Source: Ruminococcus sp.
GTDB taxonomy: Bacteria; Bacillota; Clostridia; Oscillospirales; Acutalibacteraceae
Length of the DNA stretch: 64,000 nt
Direction: 5' to 3'
Assembly: GCA_017473955.1 (NCBI GenBank)
Contig: JAFUIK010000030.1
Coordinates: 1 to 64,000 of the forward strand
In this document: positions 26,587 to 35,797 of the stretch, in pieces
Numbering within the stretch: position 1 is the first letter of the stretch
Layout of the letters: every line of letters starts with the position of its first letter
Made by a program: the position numbers and the translations under genes
The notes under the pieces: generated by a model
Databases searched by the model: none
What the model saw: the letters and a program-made list of their open reading frames with translations, nothing else
What the model was told of the DNA's origin: nothing

Positions 26587-28164
26587 ATGAACACTGAATC
26601 ACGTTCTAAAAATTCAATAAAAAATGCTTCAAGCGAGATAATCGTCCGTTTGCTCACAGCGGGCTCAAAGTTTATTTTGCGTACTGTATTTATCTACACT
26701 TTGGGTATTCAGTACAACGGCGTGGCAGGATTGTTTAACGATATTCTGTTTATGTTTTCGCTGGCAGAGCTTGGCATAAATCGTGCGATTGCGTTTGCAC
26801 TTTATAAGCCTCTTGCTAACAAGGATGAGGACGCTATTGCACGTATTATGAAGTTTTATAAGGTGGTTTACAGAATAATCGCGGGTGTTATTATGCTTGC
26901 GGGTGTTTTGATGCTTCCGTTTTTGCAGTATTTAGTTAAAGATGTACCTGATATCAAAGAGAGCATTCATCTGATATTTATGCTTTTTGTTGTTCAGTCA
27001 GCCTCGTCATATTTGTTTATTTATAAAGCGACCTTGCTTGAGGCAAACCAGCAAAAGCGTATAGTATCGTATGTAAATATAGTCGCTACTGTAGTTCAGG
27101 TCATTTGCGAAAGTGCAATTCTCATCATCTTCAAGGAATACCTGATGTACCTTGTGTTCAGTATCGTTTGCACTTTAGCTAAAAATATCGTTATATCTTA
27201 TCTTGCTGAAAAACAGTTCCCGGTGCTAAAGAAAAAGGCGGTCGGTCCGCTTACTAAAGAAGAGGCTAAACAGATTAAAGCGGACATCGGAGCTACAGCT
27301 ATATATAATGTAAGTAACGTTGCAGTGCAGACAACCGATACAATTGTTACAGCGGCATTTTTTCCAACAACAATCGTAGGTATCCTTTCGAACTACAGAC
27401 TTATCACCAATACGCTTAACACGCTTATAAGTCAGATTTCGGCTTCCTGCGTGCCCAGTATTGGTAATCTTGCGGTAACTGCTACAAAAGAGCGACTCCA
27501 CAAGCTTCACAATCAGCTCAGCTTTATAATGTTTATGATAGGAAACTTTGTTTCAGCGACGCTGATAACTATTCTCAACCCGTTTATTGAACATATATGG
27601 CTTGATGAGCAGTATTTGTTTATTATGCCTACTGTAATTGTTATTGTGTTCAATCTTTATCTTTGTGTGATGCAGTATCCTAACACCGCGTATAGGAATT
27701 CAAACGGTTTGTTTGTACAGGGTAGGGTGCGACCTGCTGTTATGGCAGTAATCAACGTTGTTTTATCAGTAACACTTGCCACTGTTTTTTCTAAGTATGG
27801 TGCTCAGTGGGGTGTGTTTGGTATTCTTCTTGCAACCCCGTTTTCGAGATTATTGACAGAAACGTGGTTTGACCCTTATGTTGTGTATAAACACGTTTTT
27901 AAGGCTAAAATGAACAAGTATCTGATTGCAAGACTTTTATATTTTTTGGTAACAGTACTGTCGTGCTTTGCTACATACTTTGTTTCAAAGTGGGTTGTAG
28001 ACTTGTTGTCAGTCAGTAATGTTTACCTCTCCTTTGTAATTGGCTTGTTGTGTTCCTGTGTTGTACCTAACGTGATTATGCTTTTGTTATTCTTCAAAAC
28101 CGATGTTTTTAAGGAAAGTGTAGGAATGGTTTTGTCAGCGTTGCACAAGAAAAAGTCCAAATAA
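26587..28164 (+). CDS. Polysaccharide flippase (Wzx-like, MATE/MOP superfamily)
   Basis: 525 residues with about 14 TM helices. The N-terminus (SSEIIVRLLTAGSKFILRTV) and YNGVAGLFNDILFMFSLAELG match firmicute oligosaccharide flippases that move undecaprenyl-linked repeats outward. It closes the locus, followed by a strong terminator. With the Wzy-like protein and CpsCD it gives a Wzx/Wzy-dependent pathway, but an initiating phosphoglycosyltransferase is not present in the window. Confidence 0.9.
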   Translation: MNTESRSKNSIKNASSEIIVRLLTAGSKFILRTVFIYTLGIQYNGVAGLFNDILFMFSLAELGINRAIAFALYKPLANKDEDAIARIMKFYKVVYRIIAGVIMLAGVLMLPFLQYLVKDVPDIKESIHLIFMLFVVQSASSYLFIYKATLLEANQQKRIVSYVNIVATVVQVICESAILIIFKEYLMYLVFSIVCTLAKNIVISYLAEKQFPVLKKKAVGPLTKEEAKQIKADIGATAIYNVSNVAVQTTDTIVTAAFFPTTIVGILSNYRLITNTLNTLISQISASCVPSIGNLAVTATKERLHKLHNQLSFIMFMIGNFVSATLITILNPFIEHIWLDEQYLFIMPTVIVIVFNLYLCVMQYPNTAYRNSNGLFVQGRVRPAVMAVINVVLSVTLATVFSKYGAQWGVFGILLATPFSRLLTETWFDPYVVYKHVFKAKMNKYLIARLLYFLVTVLSCFATYFVSKWVVDLLSVSNVYLSFVIGLLCSCVVPNVIMLLLFFKTDVFKESVGMVLSALHKKKSK

Positions 28165-28183
28165 TGAAAAATAAACGTTAAAG

Positions 28184-28217
28184 AAAGACCGCATTGTTTT
28201 TGTGTGGTCTTTTTTTT
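28184..28217 (+). terminator. Terminator of the polysaccharide locus
   Basis: Stem AAGACCGCA / TGTGGTCTT with a T-rich loop, then eight T. Confidence 0.85.
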
Positions 28218-28339
28218 AGCGTTTCATTAGTCAATATGCACAAACACTAGGGGCGTAAGTTTGTGTAGTTGTACGAATTGTAGAAAAACAAAGCTTAATT
28301 TTGGTAGTTTTTACACTATAAAATGACAAAAGCTTGGTG

Positions 28340-28345
28340 TATAAT
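28340..28345 (+). promoter_or_regulatory. Probable -10 box for the starch-binding protein gene
   Basis: TATAAT 59 bases before the ATG at 28404. No clear -35 hexamer at 17 bases. It lies downstream of an in-frame ATG at 28323, supporting the later start. The gap 28218-28339 shows nothing else. Confidence 0.45.
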
Positions 28346-28403
28346 CATTATGAGTAAAGCTCGGAAAAACTTTACATCAAAATTTTTAGAAAGAGTGATT
28401 AAA

Positions 28404-31400
28404 ATGAAATCAACAAAAAGAGTTCTTTCGCTCGTACTTGCTATGTTAATGTTGTTATCAATGTTTACAGTAGCAGTTTCAGCGAGGAATGTTGAAGTCG
28501 CAGAAACCGGCGTTGATATGACCGGTGGCGAAGTGTTGTATCTTGATCCGAACTCTAACTGGGAAACATCCGGTGCTAGATTTGCATGTTATTTCTTCGG
28601 TTCAGGCAACACATGGGCATCTATGGAAGAATGTCCTAATGATGACGGCATTTATAAGGTAACAGTTCCAAGTGGTTCTTGGACAAACGTTATCTTCTGC
28701 CGTATGAATCCGTCTACAACTGCAAATGACTGGAATAACAAGTGGAACCAGACAGGTGACCTTAAGTACGATGGTACAAATAATCTGTTCAAAGTTCCAT
28801 CCGGTGCTTGGGACGGTTCTACATCTGGTTGGACAACATTCACAGAAACTGTTCCTGCAACAGAGCCAGAAGTTGACCCAACAGATACAGACGCAACAGA
28901 GCCAGAAGTTGACCCAACAGAGCCTGAAGCAACAGAGCCAGAGGCTGAGCCAACAGAGGCAGAAACAGAAGCTCCTGTTTCAAAGACAGTTTACTGTATC
29001 AACTCTTCAAAGTGGGCTGAAGTTTCAGCACACGCTTGGGTTGAAGGTGGCTCAACCACAGCTTGGCCTGGTAGTCTTATGACAAAGACAGAAGATACAG
29101 TTAACGGCTTTGATGTGTATGAAGTTACATTTAATGTAGATTACACAAAAATTATTTTCAACAACAATAATAATGGTTCACAGACAGAAAATCTTGACTT
29201 CCATGAGAACTGCTACTATGACGTAAAAGCTGGTACATGGTACAACTCTCTTGATGAAGTTCCAGCAGTTGACCCACTTGCTACAGACCGTTACCTCGTA
29301 GGTTCTTTCAACAGTTGGTCAACAGTTGCTGACGAGTTTAAGCTCAATGCTGAAGGCGAGACAACAGCTTATGTTACACTTACACTCGATGCTGAAACAA
29401 CATACGAGTTCAAGGTAGTAAGAGAAGGCACATGGACAAGCTGTGCAACACCTGTAACAGGCACAGTTGAAGGTCTTACATTCAGCTCATCAGTAAATGA
29501 TAACTGTAAAATCACTACAACTGTAGCTGGCGAATATGTATTCTCATTCGGTCTTGAGAGTTCACAGCTTTCAGTTACATATCCAGAAGTTCCAACAGAG
29601 CCAGAAGCAACAGAGCCAGAAGTTGAGCCAACACAGCCTGAGGCAACAGAGCCTGAAGCAACAGAGCCAGAAGCAACAGAGCCTGAGGCAACAGAGCCTG
29701 AAGCAACAGAGCCTCCTGTAGTTATTCCTGCAGGTTACTATCTTGTTGGTACATTAAACGGCGTTGACTGCTGGACAGTAGACGCTGACTCAGCTGACAG
29801 AATGCTCGTTGCAAACGAAGCAGCTGAAGGCGAGTATATGCTCAACTACACATTCGTAGAGGGCGACGAAATTAAGGTTGTTTACTTCGATGGTACAGCT
29901 ATCGCAGCTTGGTACAATGATGGCGGCGATAACTACAGTATCGGTGCTGCAAAAGCTGGCGAGGGTACACTTTACTTTAGAGCTGAAGGTAATGCAGATT
30001 GGTCATACTTCTACTTCACAGTAATTCCTAAGGAAGTTCCTGTTGACCCAACAGAGCCAGAAGCTACAGAGCCAGAGGCTACAGGTGACCAGCCTGCTAC
30101 AGAGCCAGAGGCTACAGAACCAGAAGCTACAGAGCCTGTAGAAATTGAAACAATTACAATCTACTTCCAGAACAACTGGTTGTGGACAGATGTTAAGATT
30201 CATTACTGGGGTAGTGCACAGGCAGCTGACACAGAATATCCTGGTACAGCAATGGAATTCTACGACAACGACGGTACATACGACGTTTATTTTGCAGAGG
30301 TTCCTGCAGATGTAGAAGGATTCCTTGTTACTGGTATTAAGGATGACGGTTCAGGTTCTCTTGACAAGACTCCTGATATTAAAGAAGGTTTCTATGATGG
30401 CATTTGCTACTATATGACATGGGATAATGGTAATGCAGTAGGTTCTGAGAACATTGACGTTATCTTCCCAACTGTAGAGCCAACAGAGGAACCAACAGAG
30501 GAACCAACAGAGGAACCAACAGAGGAACCAACAGAGGAACCAACAGAAGAGCCAACAGAGGAGCCAACAGAGGAGCCAACAGAGGAGCCAACAGAGGAGC
30601 CAACAGAGCCATTCTCTTGTACAACAAGTTGGAACCACACACATGACACAATTACTGTTAGCTGGACTGTAAAGGGTGCTTCATCAGTAAATGTTTACTT
30701 TGGTACAGACGCTGGTTTAGAGCTTGTATACCAGACAGAAGAACTTGATTCTTCATATACAGTTGAAGGTCTTGAGCCAGATACAACATATTATTATTTA
30801 GTAGCCGGTATGGTTGGTGACACTGAAGTTAAGAGCTACGTAACTGGTGTATATACACAGGTTGCTCCAACTGAAGAACCAACAACACCTGTTGAGAAGA
30901 TCACAAAGGTTGAGGGCGTTAAGGTTGACGAAACTACAACTAAATCATTCACAATTTCTTGGGATGCTGCTGACGGTGTTGCTTACTACTGGGTATTTGT
31001 AGATGGCGTATGCTATGGTAAGACAACTGAAACTTCACAGACAGTTGTTAACCGTAAGGTTGAGACTGAGTATGATGTATATGTTGTTGCTTCATTTGAT
31101 GACGGTACTATCACAAGAGCTGCTGACGCTGATGTAGTAACTGCTTGTACAGATGCTTACTCATTCACATCAACATTAGAAGAAGGTATCAACTCAATTA
31201 CACTTTCTTGGGATGTTCCTGAGTCTACAAAGACTTGGATCTACTACGGAACAGACGAAGATAACCTCGTATGCTACGCTTCTACAACAGGTAACACATA
31301 CACAATTCCAAACCTCAAGTCAGGCACTATCTATACTTGTCAGCTGGCTTACTACATTGACGGTAAGGTAGTTTATGATACAGTACAGTATGCTTCTACA

Positions 31401-31652
31401 TTAGAGGACGAAAGACTTGTTGTTGATGCATCTCTTCTTGATGATACTCTCGTAGTTGATTGGAACGAAGTTGATGGCACATACAAGTATTGGGTTATCG
31501 TTGAGAGCGAAGGTAAGTCTGTTACTTACGGCACAACTGAAACAGAGTTTACATTGTCAGGTTGTGAGTATGTTGATTACACAATCACAGTAAAGGGTGC
31601 TACTCCTACTGGTATGGTAGTGTATAATCAGGCAGAAATTATCGCTATCTGA
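28404..31652 (+). CDS. Secreted multi-module starch-binding protein with fibronectin type III domains
   Basis: 1082 residues with a signal peptide (1-27, cleavage near AVSA). Order from the sequence: a carbohydrate-binding-like module (about 35-150); a Thr-Glu-Pro linker; a CBM26-like module (VYCINSSKWAEVSAHAWVEG); a CBM48/SusE-like sandwich (DRYLVGSFNSW); a linker; a similar sandwich (GYYLVGTLNGV); a linker; another CBM26-like module (IYFQNNWLWTDVKIHYWG); a long PTEE repeat; then four fibronectin-III-like domains to the end. No catalytic domain, dockerin, sortase motif or S-layer repeats are visible, so how it stays at the cell is unclear. In R. bromii relatives, such modules bind starch for the amylosome. 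Start: the ATG at 28404 gives a clean signal peptide. Confidence 0.85.
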   Translation: MKSTKRVLSLVLAMLMLLSMFTVAVSARNVEVAETGVDMTGGEVLYLDPNSNWETSGARFACYFFGSGNTWASMEECPNDDGIYKVTVPSGSWTNVIFCRMNPSTTANDWNNKWNQTGDLKYDGTNNLFKVPSGAWDGSTSGWTTFTETVPATEPEVDPTDTDATEPEVDPTEPEATEPEAEPTEAETEAPVSKTVYCINSSKWAEVSAHAWVEGGSTTAWPGSLMTKTEDTVNGFDVYEVTFNVDYTKIIFNNNNNGSQTENLDFHENCYYDVKAGTWYNSLDEVPAVDPLATDRYLVGSFNSWSTVADEFKLNAEGETTAYVTLTLDAETTYEFKVVREGTWTSCATPVTGTVEGLTFSSSVNDNCKITTTVAGEYVFSFGLESSQLSVTYPEVPTEPEATEPEVEPTQPEATEPEATEPEATEPEATEPEATEPPVVIPAGYYLVGTLNGVDCWTVDADSADRMLVANEAAEGEYMLNYTFVEGDEIKVVYFDGTAIAAWYNDGGDNYSIGAAKAGEGTLYFRAEGNADWSYFYFTVIPKEVPVDPTEPEATEPEATGDQPATEPEATEPEATEPVEIETITIYFQNNWLWTDVKIHYWGSAQAADTEYPGTAMEFYDNDGTYDVYFAEVPADVEGFLVTGIKDDGSGSLDKTPDIKEGFYDGICYYMTWDNGNAVGSENIDVIFPTVEPTEEPTEEPTEEPTEEPTEEPTEEPTEEPTEEPTEEPTEEPTEPFSCTTSWNHTHDTITVSWTVKGASSVNVYFGTDAGLELVYQTEELDSSYTVEGLEPDTTYYYLVAGMVGDTEVKSYVTGVYTQVAPTEEPTTPVEKITKVEGVKVDETTTKSFTISWDAADGVAYYWVFVDGVCYGKTTETSQTVVNRKVETEYDVYVVASFDDGTITRAADADVVTACTDAYSFTSTLEEGINSITLSWDVPESTKTWIYYGTDEDNLVCYASTTGNTYTIPNLKSGTIYTCQLAYYIDGKVVYDTVQYASTLEDERLVVDASLLDDTLVVDWNEVDGTYKYWVIVESEGKSVTYGTTETEFTLSGCEYVDYTITVKGATPTGMVVYNQAEIIAI
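30477..30611 (+). repeat. 12-bp tandem repeat encoding Pro-Thr-Glu-Glu linker
   Basis: About eleven near-identical 12-bp units (CCAACAGAGGAA and variants). Early units end in GAA, later ones in GAG, giving two blocks. It forms a flexible acidic linker between the last CBM26-like module and the fibronectin domains. Confidence 0.95.
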
Positions 31653-31701
31653 TTAGGTTCATTTCTGAGAACATACACACTTGATTAAATAAACAATTTT
31701 G

Positions 31702-31733
31702 TCGGGGAATCCTTTTGGGTTCCCCGATTTTGT
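31702..31733 (+). terminator. Terminator after the starch-binding protein gene
   Basis: Stem TCGGGGAACCC-type (TCGGGGAATCC / GGGTTCCCCGA), TTTT loop, T-rich tail. Confidence 0.85.
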
Positions 31734-31774
31734 TTGTTCAAAATTTCGGATAGCTTATGTTACAGTATTTTAAC

Positions 31775-31803
31775 TTGACCGATGTATATTTCTATTTTAC
31801 AAT
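31775..31803 (+). promoter_or_regulatory. Sigma-A promoter for the pyruvyl transferase gene
   Basis: TTGACC (31775-31780), 17 bases, TACAAT (31798-31803). RNA would start near 31810, after an in-frame ATG at 31757, so translation must start later. Confidence 0.75.
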
Positions 31804-31834
31804 AATAGCACAACACGATTTAGGGGAGATAAGC

Positions 31835-32968
31835 GTGAAAATAGGTATATTGACATTTCACAGAGCAACAAATTACGGCACAGCCTTGCAGGCTTTTGCA
31901 ACAGAAAAGGGTATAAAAAAGCTCGGTGTTGAAACCGAGATGATTGACTACAGACCTGAATATACTGAACGTACTTTGCATGTCAGAAAGCTTAAAAACG
32001 CAAAATCTCCTAAAGAGATATTATCTATATTGGTTAACGCTGTGCTGTATCCGAATATGGCAAAACGTAAGGCTGAGAGCTTTATGCGTTTTTTCTCTTT
32101 GATGAATGTATCGGATAAGGTTTGCTTGACAACAGACGAAGTGTCAAAGGCGTCGCAGGAATACGATGTTGTGTTGTCAGGCTCGGACCAGCTTTTTAAT
32201 CGTAATATCACAGGCGATGATAAAACATACTTTCTACCGTTTGAGCACAAACGCAAGGTGACTTTCGCGTCTTCTTTTGGAGAGCGAAAGTTAAGTGCAG
32301 ATAGGGTGGAGGAGATTGCTCCATATTTCAGCGAGTTCGATGCTCTTTCAGTGAGAGAAAAAACAGCCAACGATATTTTATCTCAGATAAAAAGGGTTAA
32401 TTCTTCAGCAAAGTCCGCAACATCTGTGCTTGACCCGACATTTCTGCTCACAAAATACGAGTGGAACGAGTACGCAGAGGCTGGTTTGAAACTTCCGAAA
32501 GACGGATATATACTAACTTACTATATGATTGAAACACCGCTATTACGCGAAATAACAGCACGATTACAGCGTAAAACAGGCTTAAAGGTGGTTAACATTA
32601 AGCCATCAAAAAAGCAGGTGGTTTTGCATCAAGGAAAGAATCTTGCGTACGCCGGACCTGCGGAGTTTTTAGCTTGCTACAAAAACGCGTCTTATGTTGT
32701 GACTAATTCGTTCCATGGCACAGCTTTTGCTATAAACTATGGCATACCGTTTTTTACTTCAACCCTTCCTGTTTCTATGGCAGGCGAGGTGAACTCACGT
32801 TTGAGTGATATTTGTGAGCTGTTTGATTTATCTCACAGGTGGATTGACAGCGAACAAAAGTTAAGCATCACAGATATTACACAGCCATTTGAAAAGGAAA
32901 CTGAGAAGATTCTTCTAAATCTTAGGAATCATTCATTTGATTATCTTAAGTGTGCGTTGGGAGTGTAA
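31835..32968 (+). CDS. Polysaccharide pyruvyl transferase family protein
   Basis: 377 residues. GT-B-like fold; the family moves a pyruvyl group from PEP to a sugar hydroxyl pair on surface polymers. Segments seen: GILTFHRATNYGTALQAFA at the N-terminus, YDVVLSGSDQLFNRNI, VLDPTFLLTKYEW and SYVVTNSFHGTAFAINYG. These match the PF04230 family, which also includes members of other or unknown activity. The start is GTG at 31835, preceded by GGGGAG. It stands alone between the starch-binding protein and the lipoprotein operon, about 3.7 kb after the capsule locus it may serve. Confidence 0.85.
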   Translation: MKIGILTFHRATNYGTALQAFATEKGIKKLGVETEMIDYRPEYTERTLHVRKLKNAKSPKEILSILVNAVLYPNMAKRKAESFMRFFSLMNVSDKVCLTTDEVSKASQEYDVVLSGSDQLFNRNITGDDKTYFLPFEHKRKVTFASSFGERKLSADRVEEIAPYFSEFDALSVREKTANDILSQIKRVNSSAKSATSVLDPTFLLTKYEWNEYAEAGLKLPKDGYILTYYMIETPLLREITARLQRKTGLKVVNIKPSKKQVVLHQGKNLAYAGPAEFLACYKNASYVVTNSFHGTAFAINYGIPFFTSTLPVSMAGEVNSRLSDICELFDLSHRWIDSEQKLSITDITQPFEKETEKILLNLRNHSFDYLKCALGV

Positions 32969-33027
32969 TGCTGTTTAAAAATTTCTGCTACTGATTTCTC
33001 TACAGTATTAATATGGTAACATAACAA

Positions 33028-33054
33028 TAGGCACTCACTGTTTGTGAGTGCCTA
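33028..33054. terminator. Hairpin between convergent genes
   Basis: Perfect 11-bp stem TAGGCACTCAC / GTGAGTGCCTA with a 5-base loop. T-tracts on both sides are poor, so termination is likely but not certain. Confidence 0.6.
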
Positions 33055-33079
33055 ACATTTTAGCTCTGTTTATTATTAT

Positions 33080-33874
33080 TTAGTGTATAGATGCACTTGG
33101 AACAAAAGTTTCCTGATATACCATATTTTCAATGTTTTCAAAAATCGGAGAAAGCTCCGTTGGAACCTCGTAATAAGAATAATCATCGCTGAATTCTGCT
33201 AATTTGAGAATAAAGTAATTACCTGAATCATCTGCGTAAAGCTCGTAATTATAGCTGCCAAACAGTTTGTCTTCGCTGACTTTGTCGATTGCAGTAACAT
33301 AGTAGCCTTCAATTTGTATGTTGCTGTGATATACAGGCTTTACTTCGTCTAAAACCTTGTCCATAGCTTCAGTTTCTTCTTCTGTAAAGTAGTGATAAAT
33401 CCATTCGTTCTGCATTTCTTTTTCGTTCCACTTAAAGAAGCCGGTACCGTAATTTGTATATTCAATACCATCTGCGATAGTTTTTGAAACACTGTCATAC
33501 ATATCAGCTCTACAGTAAAGGGCTTCATTAGAACTGTATGTGGTTTCATCATATAACCAAGTTTGGATAAAAACCTCGTTTTTGCTGATATCACCGGACA
33601 TACCGTAACTATTTGAAAGCAGAACAGGCACATCTTTTTCTGTAATAGAAACTTGTTCTGAAGCATTAACATTATAAAGCGGATTTCCGTATGAGCCGCG
33701 AAGATCGAGTGCTTTGTATTCTGTATTGTTGTAGGTGATAGACGTTCTGTCAAGCTCTGTTGTCCAGAAAGCCTGCTTTGCTCTCATATCATCAAGCTCG
33801 TCACAACCTGTAAGGCACAGACACATAATAAGAAGTGCTAAAATCATCACTAAGAATTTTCTTTTGTTTTTCAT
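33080..33874 (-). CDS. Lipoprotein of the GntR/ABC operon
   Basis: 264 residues. The signal peptide ends in a lipobox (CLCLTGC), so it should be anchored to the outer face of the membrane after lipidation. The rest is hydrophilic and strand-rich with no motif I recognise. The ATG at 33874 is correctly spaced from AAAGGGG; an ATG two codons earlier is too close. It is the last gene after GntR, an ATPase and a permease, like the substrate-side lipoproteins of YtrA-type operons. Function unknown. Confidence 0.75.
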   Translation of the reverse strand: MKNKRKFLVMILALLIMCLCLTGCDELDDMRAKQAFWTTELDRTSITYNNTEYKALDLRGSYGNPLYNVNASEQVSITEKDVPVLLSNSYGMSGDISKNEVFIQTWLYDETTYSSNEALYCRADMYDSVSKTIADGIEYTNYGTGFFKWNEKEMQNEWIYHYFTEEETEAMDKVLDEVKPVYHSNIQIEGYYVTAIDKVSEDKLFGSYNYELYADDSGNYFILKLAEFSDDYSYYEVPTELSPIFENIENMVYQETFVPSASIH

Positions 33875-33889
33875 ATCCATACCCCTTTC

Positions 33890-34699
33890 TTACTCAAGAT
33901 TGAGCTTGTTCTTGATTGTGCTCTTTGTGATAGCGTAAAAGATAATCAATCCGATTGAATTGATAACTATAACTACACCATTGCCGAGATGGTTTGTTAA
34001 TATCGGGTGATCAAACAGATATTGAAGTAGCTCATCAATTCTAAGCTGTTCATAGAATACGCTTACAACTATGATGAAGATAGTAGCAAGCACCTGCATA
34101 ATGAGGTAGTAGATAAAGAAGATACCAACAGCAGCAGCGACGCGGTTTTTCTTAGCACGCTGGCCAAGTGCAATACAAGCGTAGAACAGCATATACACTG
34201 CAGAAGCCGAAATAATTAATGCTAAGACTAATTCGATTATGTAAAGAATTGTATGGTAATTGAATTCCTGATAAAACTCCTTGATAAGATATCCCGCTGC
34301 TTTGAATACTTCAACACATACATCGCCTAAAGAAATGACACAACAAGATATTAGTACCATTATAAGACTTGAGAACTGAGAAATTATAGCAACAATATTT
34401 TTAACCCAGATGTGCTGTGGTGTTGTTACAGGGAGAGTGAAGGATAGATAGCCTTCGTTTGAGAAAAGATTTGTGTAAAATCTTCTGATACCAAAAACCA
34501 AGGTAAGCATAATGCAAGCTACAACACCGATACAAAATGCAACAACTGATGACCAGAAAACAATATTGTATGCTGTTGAGTTGTTATCAAAAAGCTGTAT
34601 AAATCTTCCGATAATTGCGACACCTAAAAGTATCATATGCATTGGGAGTATAACACGCAGGTATGCGTATATTTCGTGTTTAAATAAATTCTTTACCAT
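33890..34699 (-). CDS. ABC-2-like transporter permease
   Basis: 269 residues with six hydrophobic segments, e.g. ILPMHMILLGVAIIGRFIQ, VVAFCIGVVACIMLTLVFGI, and the last LGNGVVIVINSIGLIIFYAI. The segment RRFYTNLFSNEGYLSFTLPV is typical of firmicute ABC-2 permeases that go with YtrA regulators. Its start overlaps the ATPase stop by seven bases, so they are coupled and should form one membrane complex. Substrate unknown; cell-envelope stress export is a common role for such units. Confidence 0.82.
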   Translation of the reverse strand: MVKNLFKHEIYAYLRVILPMHMILLGVAIIGRFIQLFDNNSTAYNIVFWSSVVAFCIGVVACIMLTLVFGIRRFYTNLFSNEGYLSFTLPVTTPQHIWVKNIVAIISQFSSLIMVLISCCVISLGDVCVEVFKAAGYLIKEFYQEFNYHTILYIIELVLALIISASAVYMLFYACIALGQRAKKNRVAAAVGIFFIYYLIMQVLATIFIIVVSVFYEQLRIDELLQYLFDHPILTNHLGNGVVIVINSIGLIIFYAITKSTIKNKLNLE

Positions 34700-35391
34700 C
34701 TGAATACCTCCCTAAAGAGTGCATCAACGCTCTTGCCGTTTTCTTCTCGGATTTCATCAATGGTCTTCTGGAGAAGAATGTCACCGTTTTGAATGAAAAT
34801 TGCTTCGTCGAGCACTTCTTCGATGTCAGAAATAAGGTGAGTCGATATTAGAACTGTCGCCTCAGGATTGTAGTTGTTGATTATTGTAGAGATTACGTAA
34901 TCTCTTGCGGCAGGGTCAACACCTGCGATTGGCTCGTCAAGCACATAAAGCTTTGCGTTTCTGCTCATTACAAGAATAAGGCAAACCTTTTCCTTGTTAC
35001 CCTTAGAAAGAGTTTTTAACTTGACGTCAGGAGTGATGCCAAGCTTATTGAGCATTGTGTAAGCAACATCCTCTCTGAAATCCTCGTAAAAGTCCTTGAA
35101 GTAATCAATAATTTGTTTAACTGTCATCCAAGAGTTCAAGTAAGAGTTATCAGGCAGGTAAGCTACCTCGCGTTTTGTTTCAACCCCAGGTGTCTTGCCG
35201 TTGATTAAAATTGTACCCTCAGTAGGTGTTAAAAGCCCGTTGATTAGCTTAATCAATGTGGTTTTGCCTGAACCGTTAGGTCCAAGTAAACCGACTATTT
35301 TTCCGCTTTCAAGGGTAAGATTTATACCATTGAGTGCAGTAGTGTTCGCGTATTTCTTTGTGAGATTTTCACATCTTAGAAGTTCACTCAT
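34693..35391 (-). CDS. ABC transporter ATP-binding protein (YtrB-like)
   Basis: 232 residues. Walker A GPNGSGKTTL, signature LSKGNKEKV (non-canonical but usual in this YtrB-like group), Walker B LYVLDEPIAGVDP, and the switch His in STHL. The start at 35391 overlaps the regulator stop by eight bases (ATGAGTGA) and is preceded by AAGGAGTGGG. Powers the permease encoded next. Confidence 0.93.
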   Translation of the reverse strand: MSELLRCENLTKKYANTTALNGINLTLESGKIVGLLGPNGSGKTTLIKLINGLLTPTEGTILINGKTPGVETKREVAYLPDNSYLNSWMTVKQIIDYFKDFYEDFREDVAYTMLNKLGITPDVKLKTLSKGNKEKVCLILVMSRNAKLYVLDEPIAGVDPAARDYVISTIINNYNPEATVLISTHLISDIEEVLDEAIFIQNGDILLQKTIDEIREENGKSVDALFREVFRW

Positions 35392-35746
35392 TGTCCCACT
35401 CCTTAACATAGTTTTTTACTGCGTTGTTGTCCATTCCCAACGCGTTTAATGATGTAAAGTAGTCCTCGGTTTTCTTATAAACCAGATTGTCTAAGGTTTC
35501 CTTGGCGTTTGTTATATCTTCGCACACAAACCAGCCTGAGCCTCGCACTGAGTACAGGATACCGTCCTGCTCCAGCTTTTCAAAAGCTTTTTGCACTGTG
35601 TTAGGGTTTACTCCTGCGTTGAGTGCAGTTTCTCTAACAGAGAACATTTTTTCACCAGGTTTGAATTCACCCAAAGCAATCTGCAGGCAAACCTGTTCGC
35701 AAATTTGCGGGCATAATGGTTTTATTTTATCGAGAGTCCACTCCAT
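35384..35746 (-). CDS. GntR family transcriptional regulator, YtrA subfamily
   Basis: 120 residues: an N-terminal winged helix (about 10-75, with GEKMFSVRETALNAGVNPNTVQ as recognition region and SVRGSGWFV as wing) and a short C-terminal helical dimerisation piece, the size and form of the YtrA subfamily. Such regulators repress their own ABC operon until envelope stress. GGAGGTG precedes the ATG. A palindrome over the promoter is its likely operator. Confidence 0.92.
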   Translation of the reverse strand: MEWTLDKIKPLCPQICEQVCLQIALGEFKPGEKMFSVRETALNAGVNPNTVQKAFEKLEQDGILYSVRGSGWFVCEDITNAKETLDNLVYKKTEDYFTSLNALGMDNNAVKNYVKEWDNE

Positions 35747-35769
35747 TAAATCACCTCCAAAAAAGTAAG

Positions 35770-35797
35770 TGTATTACCTCACTAGTACAATAATACA
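35770..35797 (-). promoter_or_regulatory. Palindromic operator of the GntR operon
   Basis: A 28-bp dyad: TGTATTA, four bases, ACTAGT at the centre, four bases, TAATACA. It covers the -10 box and start region of the operon promoter, so a bound YtrA-type dimer would block initiation. Confidence 0.8.

Noticed and set aside
30477..30611. Short tandem repeat as a possible CRISPR
   Set aside because: Units are contiguous with no spacers and keep the reading frame of the starch-binding protein.
30351..30651. Several minus-strand frames rich in Cys-Trp-Leu or Val-Gly-Ser repeats
   Set aside because: They are the antisense readings of the 12-bp PTEE repeat; repeats stay open in many frames.
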